Positions 1-9,211 of a stretch of DNA of 64,000 bases are shown here, piece after piece. The stretch is taken from the NCBI GenBank assembly GCA_036382515.1, contig DASVHQ010000009.1, positions 1 to 64,000 of the forward strand, given 5' to 3'. The position numbers were made by a program, and so were the translations under genes. Each line of letters begins with the position of its first letter. Within the stretch, counting starts at the first letter, position 1. This DNA is from JADGRF01 sp036382515 (GTDB taxonomy: Bacteria; Myxococcota_A; Polyangia; Polyangiales; JAFGIB01). The notes under the pieces are model-generated. The model was given only the letters and a program-made list of their open reading frames with translations, did no database searches and was not told the DNA's origin.

Positions 1-2
1 TC

Positions 3-323
3 AGTGGCTCGGGGCCGGCGTACGTATTCCTTTTGGCCGAGGCGCTGACCGAGGCCGGCGTGCGCGTGGGCTTGCCCTTGGAGGCCGCGAGCAAGCTCGC
101 AACCCAGACGGTCTACGGCTCGGGCAAGTTGCTCCACGGCAGCAGCGAGCCACCCGCGGAGCTGCGTCGACGCGTGACGAGCCCCGGCGGCACCACGCAA
201 GCGGGCCTCGCGCGCATGGAAGAGCTCGGCCTGCGCGCGGCGCTCGTGTCGGGTGTCGAGGCCGCGCGCGATCGCGGCCGAGAGCTGGGACGCGACGCGG
301 CCGAGAAGCTCGCGAAGGGCTAG
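3..323 (+). CDS. proC: Pyrroline-5-carboxylate reductase, C-terminal part (5' end outside window)
   Basis: The reading frame is open from the first bases and stops at 323, leaving about 106 residues. It begins with SGSGPAYVFLLAEALTEAG, the start of the dimerisation domain of ProC, and continues with the typical VTSPGGTTQAGL motif near the C-terminus. ProC catalyses the last step of proline synthesis, NAD(P)H reduction of 1-pyrroline-5-carboxylate in the cytosol. The catalytic domain and the Rossmann fold lie upstream of the window. In many bacteria proC lies next to yggS; here yggS is adjacent but convergent, only 9 nt away. Confidence 0.9.
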   Translation, partial: SGSGPAYVFLLAEALTEAGVRVGLPLEAASKLATQTVYGSGKLLHGSSEPPAELRRRVTSPGGTTQAGLARMEELGLRAALVSGVEAARDRGRELGRDAAEKLAKG

Positions 324-332
324 GGACAGCCA

Positions 333-1034
333 CTAGGCAGCGCTCGGGCGCTGGCCGAAGATCGCGGTGCCGATGCGCAGCATCGTGGCGCCTTCTTGGA
401 TCGCGACTTCGAGGTCGTCGCTCATGCCCATCGACAGCTCGTGCAGACCGTGCTCGCTCCCGAGCTCGCGCAGGCGCCGGAAGCTCGCACGGCTGTGCTC
501 CGGATCGCTGACCACGGGTGGGATCGCGAGCAGCCCCCGGAGGTGCAACGCCGGCAATGCACGCAGGCCTGCCACGAGCCCGGGCAAGTCCGCGATGGCG
601 GAGCCGGCCTTCTGCGCTTCGGCGCCGATGTTGACCTGCACGAGCACCTCGAGCGTGCGGCCCTCCTCGGCTGCGCGCGCGGCCAGCGCGTCGCCCAGAC
701 GCAACGAGTCCACGGTGTCGACCGCGCAGCCGATGCGCGCCACCTCTTTGGCCTTGTTGCGCTGCAAGCGTCCGATCAAGCGCCAACGTAGGTCAGAGAG
801 GTCTGCCAGCTCAGCCGCCTTCTGCACCAGCTCCTGCACGTAGTTCTCGCCGAACTCACGCTGGCCCTGCGCATACGCCGTGCGGATCGCATCGACCGAG
901 TGACGCTTGCTCACGGCGATCAGCTTCACACTCTCGGGCGAGCGCCCCGCCTTGACACAAGCCGCTGCGATGCGCTCGCGCACAGCCTGCAGGCCGATCG
1001 CAACCTGCGCCTGCTCGGCCGCGCTCACGGCCAA
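333..1034 (-). CDS. yggS: YggS/PROSC-type pyridoxal-phosphate homeostasis protein
   Basis: A 233-residue single-domain PLP-barrel protein, the normal family length. The PLP lysine lies in LIAVSKRHS (about residue 43), followed by the family motifs GENYVQE, WRLIGRLQRNK and, near the end, LSMGMSDDLEVAIQEGATMLRIGTAIFG split over residues 200-227. Family members bind PLP without known catalysis and buffer the cellular B6 pool. The ATG overlaps the end of maf by 10 nt, so the two are translationally coupled and probably the last genes of a leftward operon. Function is assigned by family resemblance only. Confidence 0.92.
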   Translation of the reverse strand: MAVSAAEQAQVAIGLQAVRERIAAACVKAGRSPESVKLIAVSKRHSVDAIRTAYAQGQREFGENYVQELVQKAAELADLSDLRWRLIGRLQRNKAKEVARIGCAVDTVDSLRLGDALAARAAEEGRTLEVLVQVNIGAEAQKAGSAIADLPGLVAGLRALPALHLRGLLAIPPVVSDPEHSRASFRRLRELGSEHGLHELSMGMSDDLEVAIQEGATMLRIGTAIFGQRPSAA

Positions 1035-1627
1035 CGCTCCACGACACCGGCGCGCATCAGCGCCTGCAGGGTTTCCACGGCAGGCATGCCCACCACGTTC
1101 GTGTACGAGCCGGTGATGGCGCGCACCAGTCCCGCGCCCAGCCCCTGGATCGCGTACGAGCCGGCCTTGTCGCGCCCTTCCCCGGACGCGACGTAGGCTT
1201 GCATCGTCGACGCGTCGAGTTCGCGAAACTGCACCGCGGTGGTCAGCGCAAAGTCGTCGGCGTAGCCGCCGTCGATCTCGCGCACAGCGAGCGCGGTGAT
1301 CACCTCGTGCGTGCGACCCGCGAGCAAGCCCAGCATGCGCACGGCGTCGACATCGTCCCGGGGCTTGCCGAGCACCTCGCCCTCGATGAGGACGATGGTG
1401 TCGGCCGCGAGCACCAGCGGCCGCGCCCGATCGCCCGACCAGCGCTGCGCGACTTCGACCGCTTTCTCGGCCGCCAGGCGCCGTACGTGTACGCCAGGAG
1501 TCTCGCCCGGCAGCAACGTCTCGTCGATGCCACTCGGCTCGACCCGGAAGGCCACGCCGAGCTGCCCGAGGATCTCGCGCCGACGCGGCGACGCGGAGGC
1601 CAGGATCAGCGCTCTGTTCTGCTCCAC
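1025..1627 (-). CDS. maf: Maf-family nucleoside triphosphate pyrophosphatase
   Basis: This is a 200-residue protein starting MEQNRALILASASPRRREI, which carries the Maf signature SASPRR. The conserved acidic and lysine motifs follow (VLAADTIVLIEGEVLGKPRD and GRTHEVITA). Maf enzymes hydrolyse non-canonical or methylated NTPs to monophosphates, and overexpression inhibits septation in some bacteria. It sits 11 nt after the ParA-like fusion gene and overlaps yggS, so all three probably share one mRNA. Substrate (dTTP/UTP versus m7GTP type) cannot be told from sequence by eye. Confidence 0.92.
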   Translation of the reverse strand: MEQNRALILASASPRRREILGQLGVAFRVEPSGIDETLLPGETPGVHVRRLAAEKAVEVAQRWSGDRARPLVLAADTIVLIEGEVLGKPRDDVDAVRMLGLLAGRTHEVITALAVREIDGGYADDFALTTAVQFRELDASTMQAYVASGEGRDKAGSYAIQGLGAGLVRAITGSYTNVVGMPAVETLQALMRAGVVERWP

Positions 1628-1638
1628 GACGGCCGTCC

Positions 1639-3354
1639 CTAGCGCGACGCGAGGCCGCGGTCTTTGTCTTCGAGATAGCGCTTGTACCGACGCACGTAGG
1701 TGCGACTCACCTGCTGCGCATCGAGCTTCAAGCTCTTGGCGAACTCGCTCAGGAAGCCGGACACGTACACCACCGCCGGCAGATGCGCGAAGTCGTCGTC
1801 CTCGATCGCCTTCAGATACTGCAAGCCAATCTTCGTCTTCTGCGAAACGTCGCGCAGGCTCACGCGATGAGCTTCGCGCACCTGACGCAAGAGCGGCCCC
1901 GTGAACACCGTGTCCGGAGTGATCTCCGGCAATGCGCGTGGCTCTTCGTTGGCAGCCGGTTCGGCGGCGGGCTGCGGCGGCGGCTGCATGCTCGGCGGGA
2001 ACACCGAAAGCTCGTACGGCCTGCGGCGGGCGGGATCGAGCAGCACGTCGAAGGCCTCGTCGAGCCGGGCACGCAGTGTCTCGATCTCGTGCGGCTCGAG
2101 CAAGCCGTAGCAGGCCAGTGAATCGTGTGCGTAGAGCTCGCGACAGCGCTTGTACGCGCGCCGAATCTCTTCTTCGGTCGCACCGCGTTCGACCTCGAGC
2201 ACGTCGTGATGGCTCTCGAGCGGCACCGCAGAGACACGCTGGGCTCGCGGGCCCGCAGCCTCGCTGGCGAGCACGCGCCGCGCGATCTTCTCGAGCTTCT
2301 TGCTCGACTTCGCGCCTGGCACTTCGAGCAAGAGCGGCCGGCGATTGCGCACGCAGGTCCAGACGGTGTCGTCATGATCGATGTGACCCATGTACTCGAC
2401 CGCTAGCCCGAGCCTGCGGCGCGCAGCGCTCTGCATGTCGAAGCCGAGCTGCAAGTCGGCGCGCAGGCGCGTCTGGCTGATCACGATGCTCGGGCGAAAG
2501 CTCTCCATCGCCGCCTGCACGGTGGCCACGAGCGGCAGGCGCTGCCGCTCGACCTCCTTGAGCAGATCCAGCGGCGGAGGTGCCGAGCCGAGCGCCTTCA
2601 GGTGCTTGGAGAGCGCATCGCGCTCCGCCGTATCCTTCGCGCTGAGCAAGACGTAGCGCGCGAACGCGGCGCGCAGAAACTGATACGTGTTCTCGAGCGC
2701 GGTCGGTTCCGGCACGGTCACGAAGATCGGCAGGTCCGCGGCGAGATAGGCATCGACGACCTCGCGGCCCCAACCCACGCCGATGTCGAGCACGACGTAA
2801 TCGGCTTCGAGCGTGCGCAGCTTCTCGACCAACTTCACCAGGCGCTCCGCGCGCGCGACCGACGGGCCGGGATCGTCGAGGCCCGCGTGCAACAAGCGCA
2901 GCCCTGGGAATGGCGTCTTGACCAGCGCCTCCTCGATGAGCCCCGTGCCATCGCGCCGCACGCCCATGCGCCCTGCCCGGGCGAGCGAGGCCGGCTTGCG
3001 CATGCCCAGACACGTGTGCAGGTTCGCGCCGCTCGGATCGGCGTCGACGAGGATCACACGCCGCCCGATGGTGGCCAGGTAGAGCGCGAGATTGCTCGCG
3101 AGCACGGTCTTGCCCACACCACCGCGCGCACCGGCGATCGCGACGACGCGCTTGGGTCGCAGGCGCGGCGGAGCGTCGGGCGACTCGACCTCGACGTCGA
3201 TCGCGGCTGGCTCGGGCAGCGCACGCCGCTCGGCCTCGGCGTCGAGCACGCTGTCCTCGTCGAGCGGCGGCTCGCTGAGCAACTCCAGCTCGTCGCTGGA
3301 CACCCCGGGTGGGCCGGTCGGCTTCGGGCGCTTTGGGTCGTGTTCCCCGGACAT
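1639..3354 (-). CDS. ParA/MinD-type ATPase fused to a J-like domain and a RodZ-like HTH
   Basis: A 571-residue protein beginning MSGEHDPKRPKP; upstream in-frame sequence has no homology, so this ATG is preferred. Residues about 70-330 form a ParA/MinD P-loop ATPase with a deviant Walker A (AGARGGVGKTVLASN) and the LVDADPSGANLH motif. Around 395-470 lies a DnaJ-like helical segment (HHDVLEVERGATEEEIRRAYK) that lacks the HPD triad. The C-terminal 80 residues resemble the RodZ/HTH_25 cytoskeletal helix-turn-helix (LLRQVREAHRVSLRDVSQKT). No membrane segment is visible. It may position a structure or regulate transcription; that is inference. It heads the maf-yggS group. Confidence 0.75.
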   Translation of the reverse strand: MSGEHDPKRPKPTGPPGVSSDELELLSEPPLDEDSVLDAEAERRALPEPAAIDVEVESPDAPPRLRPKRVVAIAGARGGVGKTVLASNLALYLATIGRRVILVDADPSGANLHTCLGMRKPASLARAGRMGVRRDGTGLIEEALVKTPFPGLRLLHAGLDDPGPSVARAERLVKLVEKLRTLEADYVVLDIGVGWGREVVDAYLAADLPIFVTVPEPTALENTYQFLRAAFARYVLLSAKDTAERDALSKHLKALGSAPPPLDLLKEVERQRLPLVATVQAAMESFRPSIVISQTRLRADLQLGFDMQSAARRRLGLAVEYMGHIDHDDTVWTCVRNRRPLLLEVPGAKSSKKLEKIARRVLASEAAGPRAQRVSAVPLESHHDVLEVERGATEEEIRRAYKRCRELYAHDSLACYGLLEPHEIETLRARLDEAFDVLLDPARRRPYELSVFPPSMQPPPQPAAEPAANEEPRALPEITPDTVFTGPLLRQVREAHRVSLRDVSQKTKIGLQYLKAIEDDDFAHLPAVVYVSGFLSEFAKSLKLDAQQVSRTYVRRYKRYLEDKDRGLASR

Positions 3355-3446
3355 GCCCGCGCTCTGTACCAAGCACGCACGCGCTAAGCAAACCAAGCTC
3401 GCGCGATGCAGCCGGCACAGCGCGCGTCCCGCGGGAAAAGCGCGGT

Positions 3447-4037
3447 TCAGCCCGCGACGGCGGTCGGTCGCGCACCCAAGAAGGGTTCCCACTCGGCAAA
3501 ATGACGTGGCGCAGCCGAGAGCGCGGCCGCCAGCGTCCAGTTCGGCCGGGTTGGCTCGCGCGACAGCCGCATGCCCGCGCCGTCGGGTGTGCGGCCGCCC
3601 TTGCGGAAGTTGCAGCGCCGACACGATGTCACCAGGTTCTCCCAGGTCGTCGTGCCGCCGTGACTGCGGGGCGTGACGTGGTCCAGGTTCAGCTCCTTCA
3701 CCATGGGCCGGCGGCCGCAGTACTGGCAGGTGAAGTCGTCGCGCAGGTACACGTTGCGGCGACTCAGCCGTAGCGTGGTCATAGGTACGCGACCGTAGCG
3801 ATGCAGCAGCACGACGCGCGGCACGCGCAACGGTCCCGACGATGTACCAATGGTCTCGTCGCCGTGCTTCGGCGCGACGCTCATCCACATCTCGAAGTCG
3901 TAAGCGTCGTACTTGTCGTCGAGCGCGTGTGCCGCGCCGCCGAACAGGAGCAGCAACGCGCGACGTGCTGGAGTGACCCGCACGGGTTGATAGTGACGGT
4001 TCAACACCAAGACAGGTGCGTTCAGACCGTAAACCAT
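3447..4037 (-). CDS. HNH endonuclease-family protein
   Basis: The chosen start gives 196 residues beginning MVYGLNAPVLVLNRHYQPV, which is how this family normally begins; longer in-frame extensions would run into the divergent lipoprotein gene. The HNH core is complete: Cys104/Cys107 (CQYC), Asp119-His120 (LNLDHVTPRSHGG), Asn134 and Cys139/Cys142 (CRRC), so a zinc-stapled beta-beta-alpha metal nuclease fold is expected. Such small HNH proteins are widespread in Myxococcota and Actinobacteria and their role is unclear; there is no phage or toxin context here. It lies 92 nt upstream of the ParA-like gene, possibly cotranscribed. Confidence 0.85.
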   Translation of the reverse strand: MVYGLNAPVLVLNRHYQPVRVTPARRALLLLFGGAAHALDDKYDAYDFEMWMSVAPKHGDETIGTSSGPLRVPRVVLLHRYGRVPMTTLRLSRRNVYLRDDFTCQYCGRRPMVKELNLDHVTPRSHGGTTTWENLVTSCRRCNFRKGGRTPDGAGMRLSREPTRPNWTLAAALSAAPRHFAEWEPFLGARPTAVAG

Positions 4038-4164
4038 CAGAAGCCTCGCGAACGCGGCCACGCGCCGCGTGACCGCATCCTTAGAATAGCGCAGTTCGTC
4101 GGGGCATGCCGCGGCTCGCACCACAGCCACGCAACGCGCGCGTGGATGGACCGATGAGCGCGGC

Positions 4165-5775
4165 ATGATGCCCAGTTCCCAACGCCTGCCCTGCTGCACC
4201 GCCCTGCTCGCAGCCCTGAGCGCAGGTTGCCTTTCTGCCCCACCGGGACCCACCCGCAACGCTGACGACGGGGGACGCGCCAGTGTGGGGTTCAGCGCCA
4301 CCGACTGGTCCGACCTCAGGGTCGAGCCGAACGCCCTACCGAGACGCCCTCACCTGCAGCTGACGTTCGATCGACCGCTGGCCCAGCAGCCACAGGGCGT
4401 CTTCTTGCTCGAAGGAGCGGCCGACGACGCACTCGCGCAGGACTTGCAGCTGCCGCCGTTGGCAGCAGCGCACGCGGCGCGTGAGGTGGCTTGCGAGATC
4501 GCCTACCGGGGCGCCCAGGTGGTGCTCACCCCGAGAGCTGCGCTCAGCCCGGGAGCAACTTACACGCTCGCGCTCGCCGGCTACGCGCGTACCCGCGACG
4601 GCGCGAAGCTCGAGCCTAGCGGCGAGGCGTGGATCCAAGCGCTCACGGTCGCAGACAATCCGCAGGCCGGAGCACGCGCGCTCGCCACCTGGCCGGCAGA
4701 CGGCAGCGCAGGCGTGCCCACGAATCTCACATTCGCCGCACTGGTCTTCGACGGCATGATTGCGAACGAGGCCGCAGGCGTGTGGCTGCAAGATCCAGAC
4801 GGCTTGGCCGTGCCGACCGCCGCCGCCAGCCGCCTGCCGTGTTCGGAGCTGGATGACCGCGGCCAGAGCTGTGTGCAGATCAAGCTCGATCGATCCCTGC
4901 TAGCGAACACGCGCTACGAGCTCACCACCGGCCACGCGCTGCTCGACGCGCACGGGGCGCCCGTCGAGCACGTCGCGGCGAGCTTCGTCACGGGGCCCGG
5001 TCCCGACTTCCGCGCACCGCGTGTGCTCGAAACGCCGTGCGGCGTCGACGAAGCATCGATCCCGGGCGCCTGCGTGCTCACCGACGATCGCAGCGTGAGC
5101 GTGCGCGTGACCAGCGACGCCGCGTTCCGATTGCAGGCGCTCCTCGATGCCAGCGTGTCCGCACGCTTGGCTTCCGAAACCAGCGTGGCGTGGGCGCAGC
5201 GTGACCTCTCGCCCGGACAGCCCGTGCGGCTCGAGCTGGCGGTCTTCGACGCCGCAGGCAACACGACGCGCATGCACGCACGCCTCACAACGCAAACCTC
5301 TCTACCCGCACTCGCGATCAGCGAGCTGCGCGCCGACCCTATCGGCAGCGAGCCTGCGCAAGAGTTCGTGGAAGTTTGGAACTACGGGCAATCACCGATT
5401 GCGCTGCGAGGCTTCAGCTTGAGCGACGACCCACTCGCTGTGCCCACGCGCATCGACAGCGACGCCGTCGTGTACCCGGGCGCACGCGCCTTGCTCGTGG
5501 CTGACACCTTCGACGCACACGACGCGCGCGACGTGCCCCCAAAGGCGGGCGCGCTGCTCGTACGTGTCGGCAAAGCGCTCGGCAAGTCGGGACTGTCGAA
5601 CCGCGGCGCAGCTCTCTTCCTGCGCGATCCACAAAATCGCAGGGTCAGTGCTGCGCCTGCTGTGCCTGCCCCGCGCGCCGGCGTGTGCAACGTGCGAATC
5701 ACCAGCGACCTGCGCAGCGGCGAGCCAGGCAGCTTCGGCTATGCGGCCGGAGAAACTTGCACGCCGGGCTGGTAG
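4165..5775 (+). CDS. Secreted lipoprotein with Ig-like repeats and a lamin-tail domain
   Basis: A 536-residue protein with a lipoprotein signal peptide ending in LSAGC (Cys22). The middle region contains two or three bacterial Ig-like (Big_5/SbsA type) modules, recognisable from pairs such as ALSPGATYTLALAGYARTRDG and LANTRYELTTG. Residues about 385-500 form a lamin-tail domain (LAISELRADPIGSEPAQEFV, then ALRGFSLSDD). LTD domains in bacteria are extracellular and often tether or bind surface polymers. It is divergent from the HNH gene, with 127 nt between the start codons. Precise function unknown. Confidence 0.8.
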   Translation: MMPSSQRLPCCTALLAALSAGCLSAPPGPTRNADDGGRASVGFSATDWSDLRVEPNALPRRPHLQLTFDRPLAQQPQGVFLLEGAADDALAQDLQLPPLAAAHAAREVACEIAYRGAQVVLTPRAALSPGATYTLALAGYARTRDGAKLEPSGEAWIQALTVADNPQAGARALATWPADGSAGVPTNLTFAALVFDGMIANEAAGVWLQDPDGLAVPTAAASRLPCSELDDRGQSCVQIKLDRSLLANTRYELTTGHALLDAHGAPVEHVAASFVTGPGPDFRAPRVLETPCGVDEASIPGACVLTDDRSVSVRVTSDAAFRLQALLDASVSARLASETSVAWAQRDLSPGQPVRLELAVFDAAGNTTRMHARLTTQTSLPALAISELRADPIGSEPAQEFVEVWNYGQSPIALRGFSLSDDPLAVPTRIDSDAVVYPGARALLVADTFDAHDARDVPPKAGALLVRVGKALGKSGLSNRGAALFLRDPQNRRVSAAPAVPAPRAGVCNVRITSDLRSGEPGSFGYAAGETCTPGW

Positions 5776-5823
5776 AAGACCCGGCTGCGAGCGAAGCTGG
5801 CGTGCGCAAGCGTGTCGCCCGCC

Positions 5824-7989
5824 ATGAACCTGGAACAAGCGCTCAACGTCACGATCGACGACGTCTTGTACCGTAGCGCCGACGGCCAGTTCAGCGTGGT
5901 TGCCGCCACGGCCGAGCCCTCCAGTGAGAGGGTCGTGCTGGTCGGCGAGCTGCGCGACAGCGCGCCCGGCGAGACGCTGCGCGTGCGCGGTCGCTTCGAG
6001 CAGCACGCAACCTACGGCAAGCGCCTGCGCGTCACGAGCTTCACGCCGATCACACCCAGCACCGCGGCAGGCATCGCGCGCTACCTCGGCTCGGGCCTGA
6101 TCCCGGGCATCGGCCCCGCCATGGCGGAGCGCCTGGTGGGACGCTTCGCCGAACGCACGCTCGATGTGATCACGACCCAGTCCGCGCGCCTGCGCGAGGT
6201 GCCGGGCATCGGTCCGCAGCGCGCGCATGCCATCGCCGAGGCCGTGCGCAGCCGGCAAGCCGAAGCCGAGCTGATGTCGTTTCTACATGCCCTCGGCCTC
6301 GGTCCATCGGCGGCCAAGCGCGTGCGCCAGAAGTACGGGGCCGAAGCGGCCAGCGTGGTGCGCGACGACCCGTACCTCGTGGCAGAACAGGTCGCAGGCA
6401 TCGGCTTTCGTACGGCGGACGCGATGGCGAGCGCCCTCGGCTACGCGCAGGACGATCCGCGTCGCGCGGCCGGCGCCGTCTTGCACTTGCTGGGGCGTGC
6501 GGCCGACGAGGGACACTCGTTCCTGCTTCGCGCAGACCTGGTCAGCCAGGCCAGCACGCTCGGCGTGCCGGAGGAGCGGGCGAGCGCGGCTCTCACCGAT
6601 CTCTCGGCTCGCGACCTGGTCGTGGTCGATGACGACGCGGTGTACCCGCCGCCGTTGTTTCGCGCGGAGGTCGAGGTCGCGCAGCGTCTGCAGCGGTTGG
6701 CGGCACGTGCCTTGCCGCCCGCCAACGCCACGCAGGCGATCGAGGCCGCGATGGAGACCTGGTTCGCACCTGCACAACGTGCCGCAGTCGCGGCCAGCTT
6801 CGCGCACGGCCTCTTGGTTCTGACCGGCGGCCCTGGGACTGGCAAGACCACGACGACGCGCGCCATCGTGCAAGCGCACCGGGCACAGGGCCACCGCGTG
6901 CTCCTGTGCGCGCCGACCGGACGCGCGGCCAAGCGCTTGAGCGACGCCACCTCCGACGAGGCCAAGACCATCCACCGTATGCTCGAGTGGAACCCCGCGA
7001 CGGGTGCGTTCGCGCGTGGCGCGCACTCAGCGCTCGAGACCGACCTGCTCCTGGTCGACGAGGCGTCGATGCTCGACGTGCAGCTCGCGCAGCGCTTGCT
7101 CGCAGCCCTTCCGAAGACCGCCAGCCTCGTGTTGGTCGGCGACGCCGATCAGCTCCCACCGGTGGGTCCGGGCCCCGTGCTGCGGGAGCTGCTGCTGAGC
7201 GGCGTCGGCACGGTGGTGCAGCTGACCGAGGTCTTCCGCCAGGCCCAAGAGAGCGCGATAGTGCGTGCCGCGCACGAGATCCACCACGGCAAGCGCCCCA
7301 CGCCCACCGAGACCGGCAGCCGCGGAAGCGGCGACTTGTTCGTGATCCGCGCCAGCGACCCGCCCAGCATCCAGGCACGCCTGCTCGAAACCCTGCAGCG
7401 CATGCACACGGCGTACGGCCTGCACCCAGTGCACGACGTGCAGGTGCTCACGCCGATGCGCAAGGGCCCGCTCGGCACCGAAGCCCTCAACCGTTTGTTG
7501 CAGGCGGCCCACAACCCGGAGCCCGGGCTGCTCGATCCGCGCGCACAAGCCGTGACCGCCAAGGATGCGCGCCCCCGCCTGCGCGTCGGCGACAAGGTGA
7601 TGCAGCTGCGCAACGACTACGAGCGCGAGGTCTGGAACGGCGATCTGGGCACGGTCACGCGCGTGGATGCCGGCGTGGTGTTCGTCGACATGGGCGGCAA
7701 AGCGGTGAGCTACGAGCGCGACGCACTCGACGCGGTGTCGCTCGCTTACGCCTCCACCGTTCACAAGGTGCAGGGCAGCGAGTTCCCGGCCGTGATCGTG
7801 GTGCTGCACTCCACGCACCACGTTCTGCTCACCCGCGCGCTGCTCTACACGGCCGTGACGCGCGCCCGCAAGCTCGTGGTCATCCTCGGCGACGACCGCG
7901 CGCTTGCGCGTGCCATCGGCAACGTGCAGCCGCGCGCGGTCAATACGCGCCTGCGGACACGCTTGCTACGCGCGGAGCCAAGCGCCTGA
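5824..7989 (+). CDS. recD2: RecD2-type ATP-dependent 5'-3' DNA helicase
   Basis: About 721 residues from ATG 5824 (a GTG 12 nt upstream is an alternative; neither has a clear Shine-Dalgarno). The N-terminal OB-like and helix-hairpin-helix part (IPGIGPAMAERLVGRF, REVPGIGPQRAHAIAEAV) is typical of RecD2/YrrC. Superfamily 1B helicase motifs follow: Walker A LTGGPGTGKTTTTRAI, Walker B LLVDEASMLD, motif III LVGDADQLPPVGPG and the late motif YASTVHKVQGSEFP. No recB or recC is nearby, which fits the stand-alone RecD2 class. It acts in DNA repair and replication-stress tolerance. Confidence 0.93.
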   Translation: MNLEQALNVTIDDVLYRSADGQFSVVAATAEPSSERVVLVGELRDSAPGETLRVRGRFEQHATYGKRLRVTSFTPITPSTAAGIARYLGSGLIPGIGPAMAERLVGRFAERTLDVITTQSARLREVPGIGPQRAHAIAEAVRSRQAEAELMSFLHALGLGPSAAKRVRQKYGAEAASVVRDDPYLVAEQVAGIGFRTADAMASALGYAQDDPRRAAGAVLHLLGRAADEGHSFLLRADLVSQASTLGVPEERASAALTDLSARDLVVVDDDAVYPPPLFRAEVEVAQRLQRLAARALPPANATQAIEAAMETWFAPAQRAAVAASFAHGLLVLTGGPGTGKTTTTRAIVQAHRAQGHRVLLCAPTGRAAKRLSDATSDEAKTIHRMLEWNPATGAFARGAHSALETDLLLVDEASMLDVQLAQRLLAALPKTASLVLVGDADQLPPVGPGPVLRELLLSGVGTVVQLTEVFRQAQESAIVRAAHEIHHGKRPTPTETGSRGSGDLFVIRASDPPSIQARLLETLQRMHTAYGLHPVHDVQVLTPMRKGPLGTEALNRLLQAAHNPEPGLLDPRAQAVTAKDARPRLRVGDKVMQLRNDYEREVWNGDLGTVTRVDAGVVFVDMGGKAVSYERDALDAVSLAYASTVHKVQGSEFPAVIVVLHSTHHVLLTRALLYTAVTRARKLVVILGDDRALARAIGNVQPRAVNTRLRTRLLRAEPSA

Positions 7990-8030
7990 CCCGCTCAGCT
8001 CGCACATGGCAGCGAGCTCCAACGCCACGC

Positions 8031-9140
8031 TTACTTGCCGAGCGCGGCTAGCAGCCCGTCGTGGAAGCCAGGGCGGAAGCCCTTGATGCGTTCGTTGGCG
8101 CGGCTGGGGTGCACACGGTTGGTGAGCAACACGATCACCAGGTCGCGCTCCGGGTCACACCACATGGAGGTACCGGTGAAGCCGAGATGGCCGAAGGTGC
8201 GCGCACTCATCCGGCGGCCGGCCGAGCTGCTGTCGGCGCTCTTGCCGTCCCAACCCAGGCGCAACGACGTGCCCTCGATCGGCTTGAGGGCGTCTTCGAT
8301 CAGCTTCTGCGGCAGGAAGTCACCGCGGCCGAGCACGGAGTCCAGGACGGCGCGACAGAACGTGGCCACCGCGCGCGCGGTGCCGAACAGCCCCGCGTTG
8401 CCCGCCACACCGCCGAACGCCGCACAATTCTCGTCGTGCACCTCGCCGCGGATCAGCCGGCCGCGCCACTCGCACCACTCGGTGGGGGCCGCCTCGCGGA
8501 CCATCTGGGCGCGCCGATCGGGCGCCAGCGCGGCCGGAAAGAACAGCTCCGAGGAGATCCCCAGCGGGTCGGTGACCTCGCGACTGATCACACGGTCGAG
8601 CTTCTCGCCGGCGGTCCGGGCGATCACCTCGCCCGCGATCAGGTAGCCGAGGTCACTGTACAGGGGCCCCTTCACTTCGCCTTCTGCGGGACGCCGCGAG
8701 GCTTCGCTCAGGATCCAGCGCCGAGCCGCCGCCGTGCCCGGGTCGTGTGGCACGTCCAGATACAGCCCACCCCAGTCAGCGAGACCGGAACGGTGCGTGA
8801 GCAACATCTCGAGCGTCGCGAGCCCGCCCACGCCGCCGCGCACGTCAGTGACCACCGAATCGGTGCGCACATCGAGCGAGAGCTTGCCGGCGGCGACCAG
8901 CCGCAGCGCTGCGGTTGCGACGATGGGCTTGGTCAGCGAGGCCAGATCGTACGGCGTCGAGGGTCGCACCTCGGTCTCGCCCATACGCAGCTTACCCGCC
9001 GCCACGTCGACAGAAAGCACTTGATCGCCGTCGCGCCAGTTGACGCATGCGACACCCCCGGGGAAAGCTTGGCCAGCTACGCCGGCGTCCATCAACCGGC
9101 TGGCCTCTCGCTGCACCCGCTGCTTGAGTTCTTCGCTCAC
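8031..9140 (-). CDS. Class C beta-lactamase-fold serine hydrolase
   Basis: A 369-residue protein of the beta-lactamase/penicillin-binding protein-like serine hydrolase family. The nucleophile motif SxxK is SLTK in DLASLTKPIVATAAL (about residue 88). The second motif appears as YSDLGY, and HLGFTGTS near residue 320 occupies the place of the third box. Upstream LTHRSGLADWGG is characteristic of the family. No signal peptide is seen, so it is probably cytosolic. Members include esterases, D-aminopeptidases and peptidases; substrate cannot be assigned. Convergent with recD2. Confidence 0.85.
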   Translation of the reverse strand: MSEELKQRVQREASRLMDAGVAGQAFPGGVACVNWRDGDQVLSVDVAAGKLRMGETEVRPSTPYDLASLTKPIVATAALRLVAAGKLSLDVRTDSVVTDVRGGVGGLATLEMLLTHRSGLADWGGLYLDVPHDPGTAAARRWILSEASRRPAEGEVKGPLYSDLGYLIAGEVIARTAGEKLDRVISREVTDPLGISSELFFPAALAPDRRAQMVREAAPTEWCEWRGRLIRGEVHDENCAAFGGVAGNAGLFGTARAVATFCRAVLDSVLGRGDFLPQKLIEDALKPIEGTSLRLGWDGKSADSSSAGRRMSARTFGHLGFTGTSMWCDPERDLVIVLLTNRVHPSRANERIKGFRPGFHDGLLAALGK

Positions 9141-9211
9141 GTATCTATCAAGTCTTTCATCACTTCTGGCCGCCGATTCTTCGAACCGGCCGGGGTCTAC
9201 CCGTACGACTC

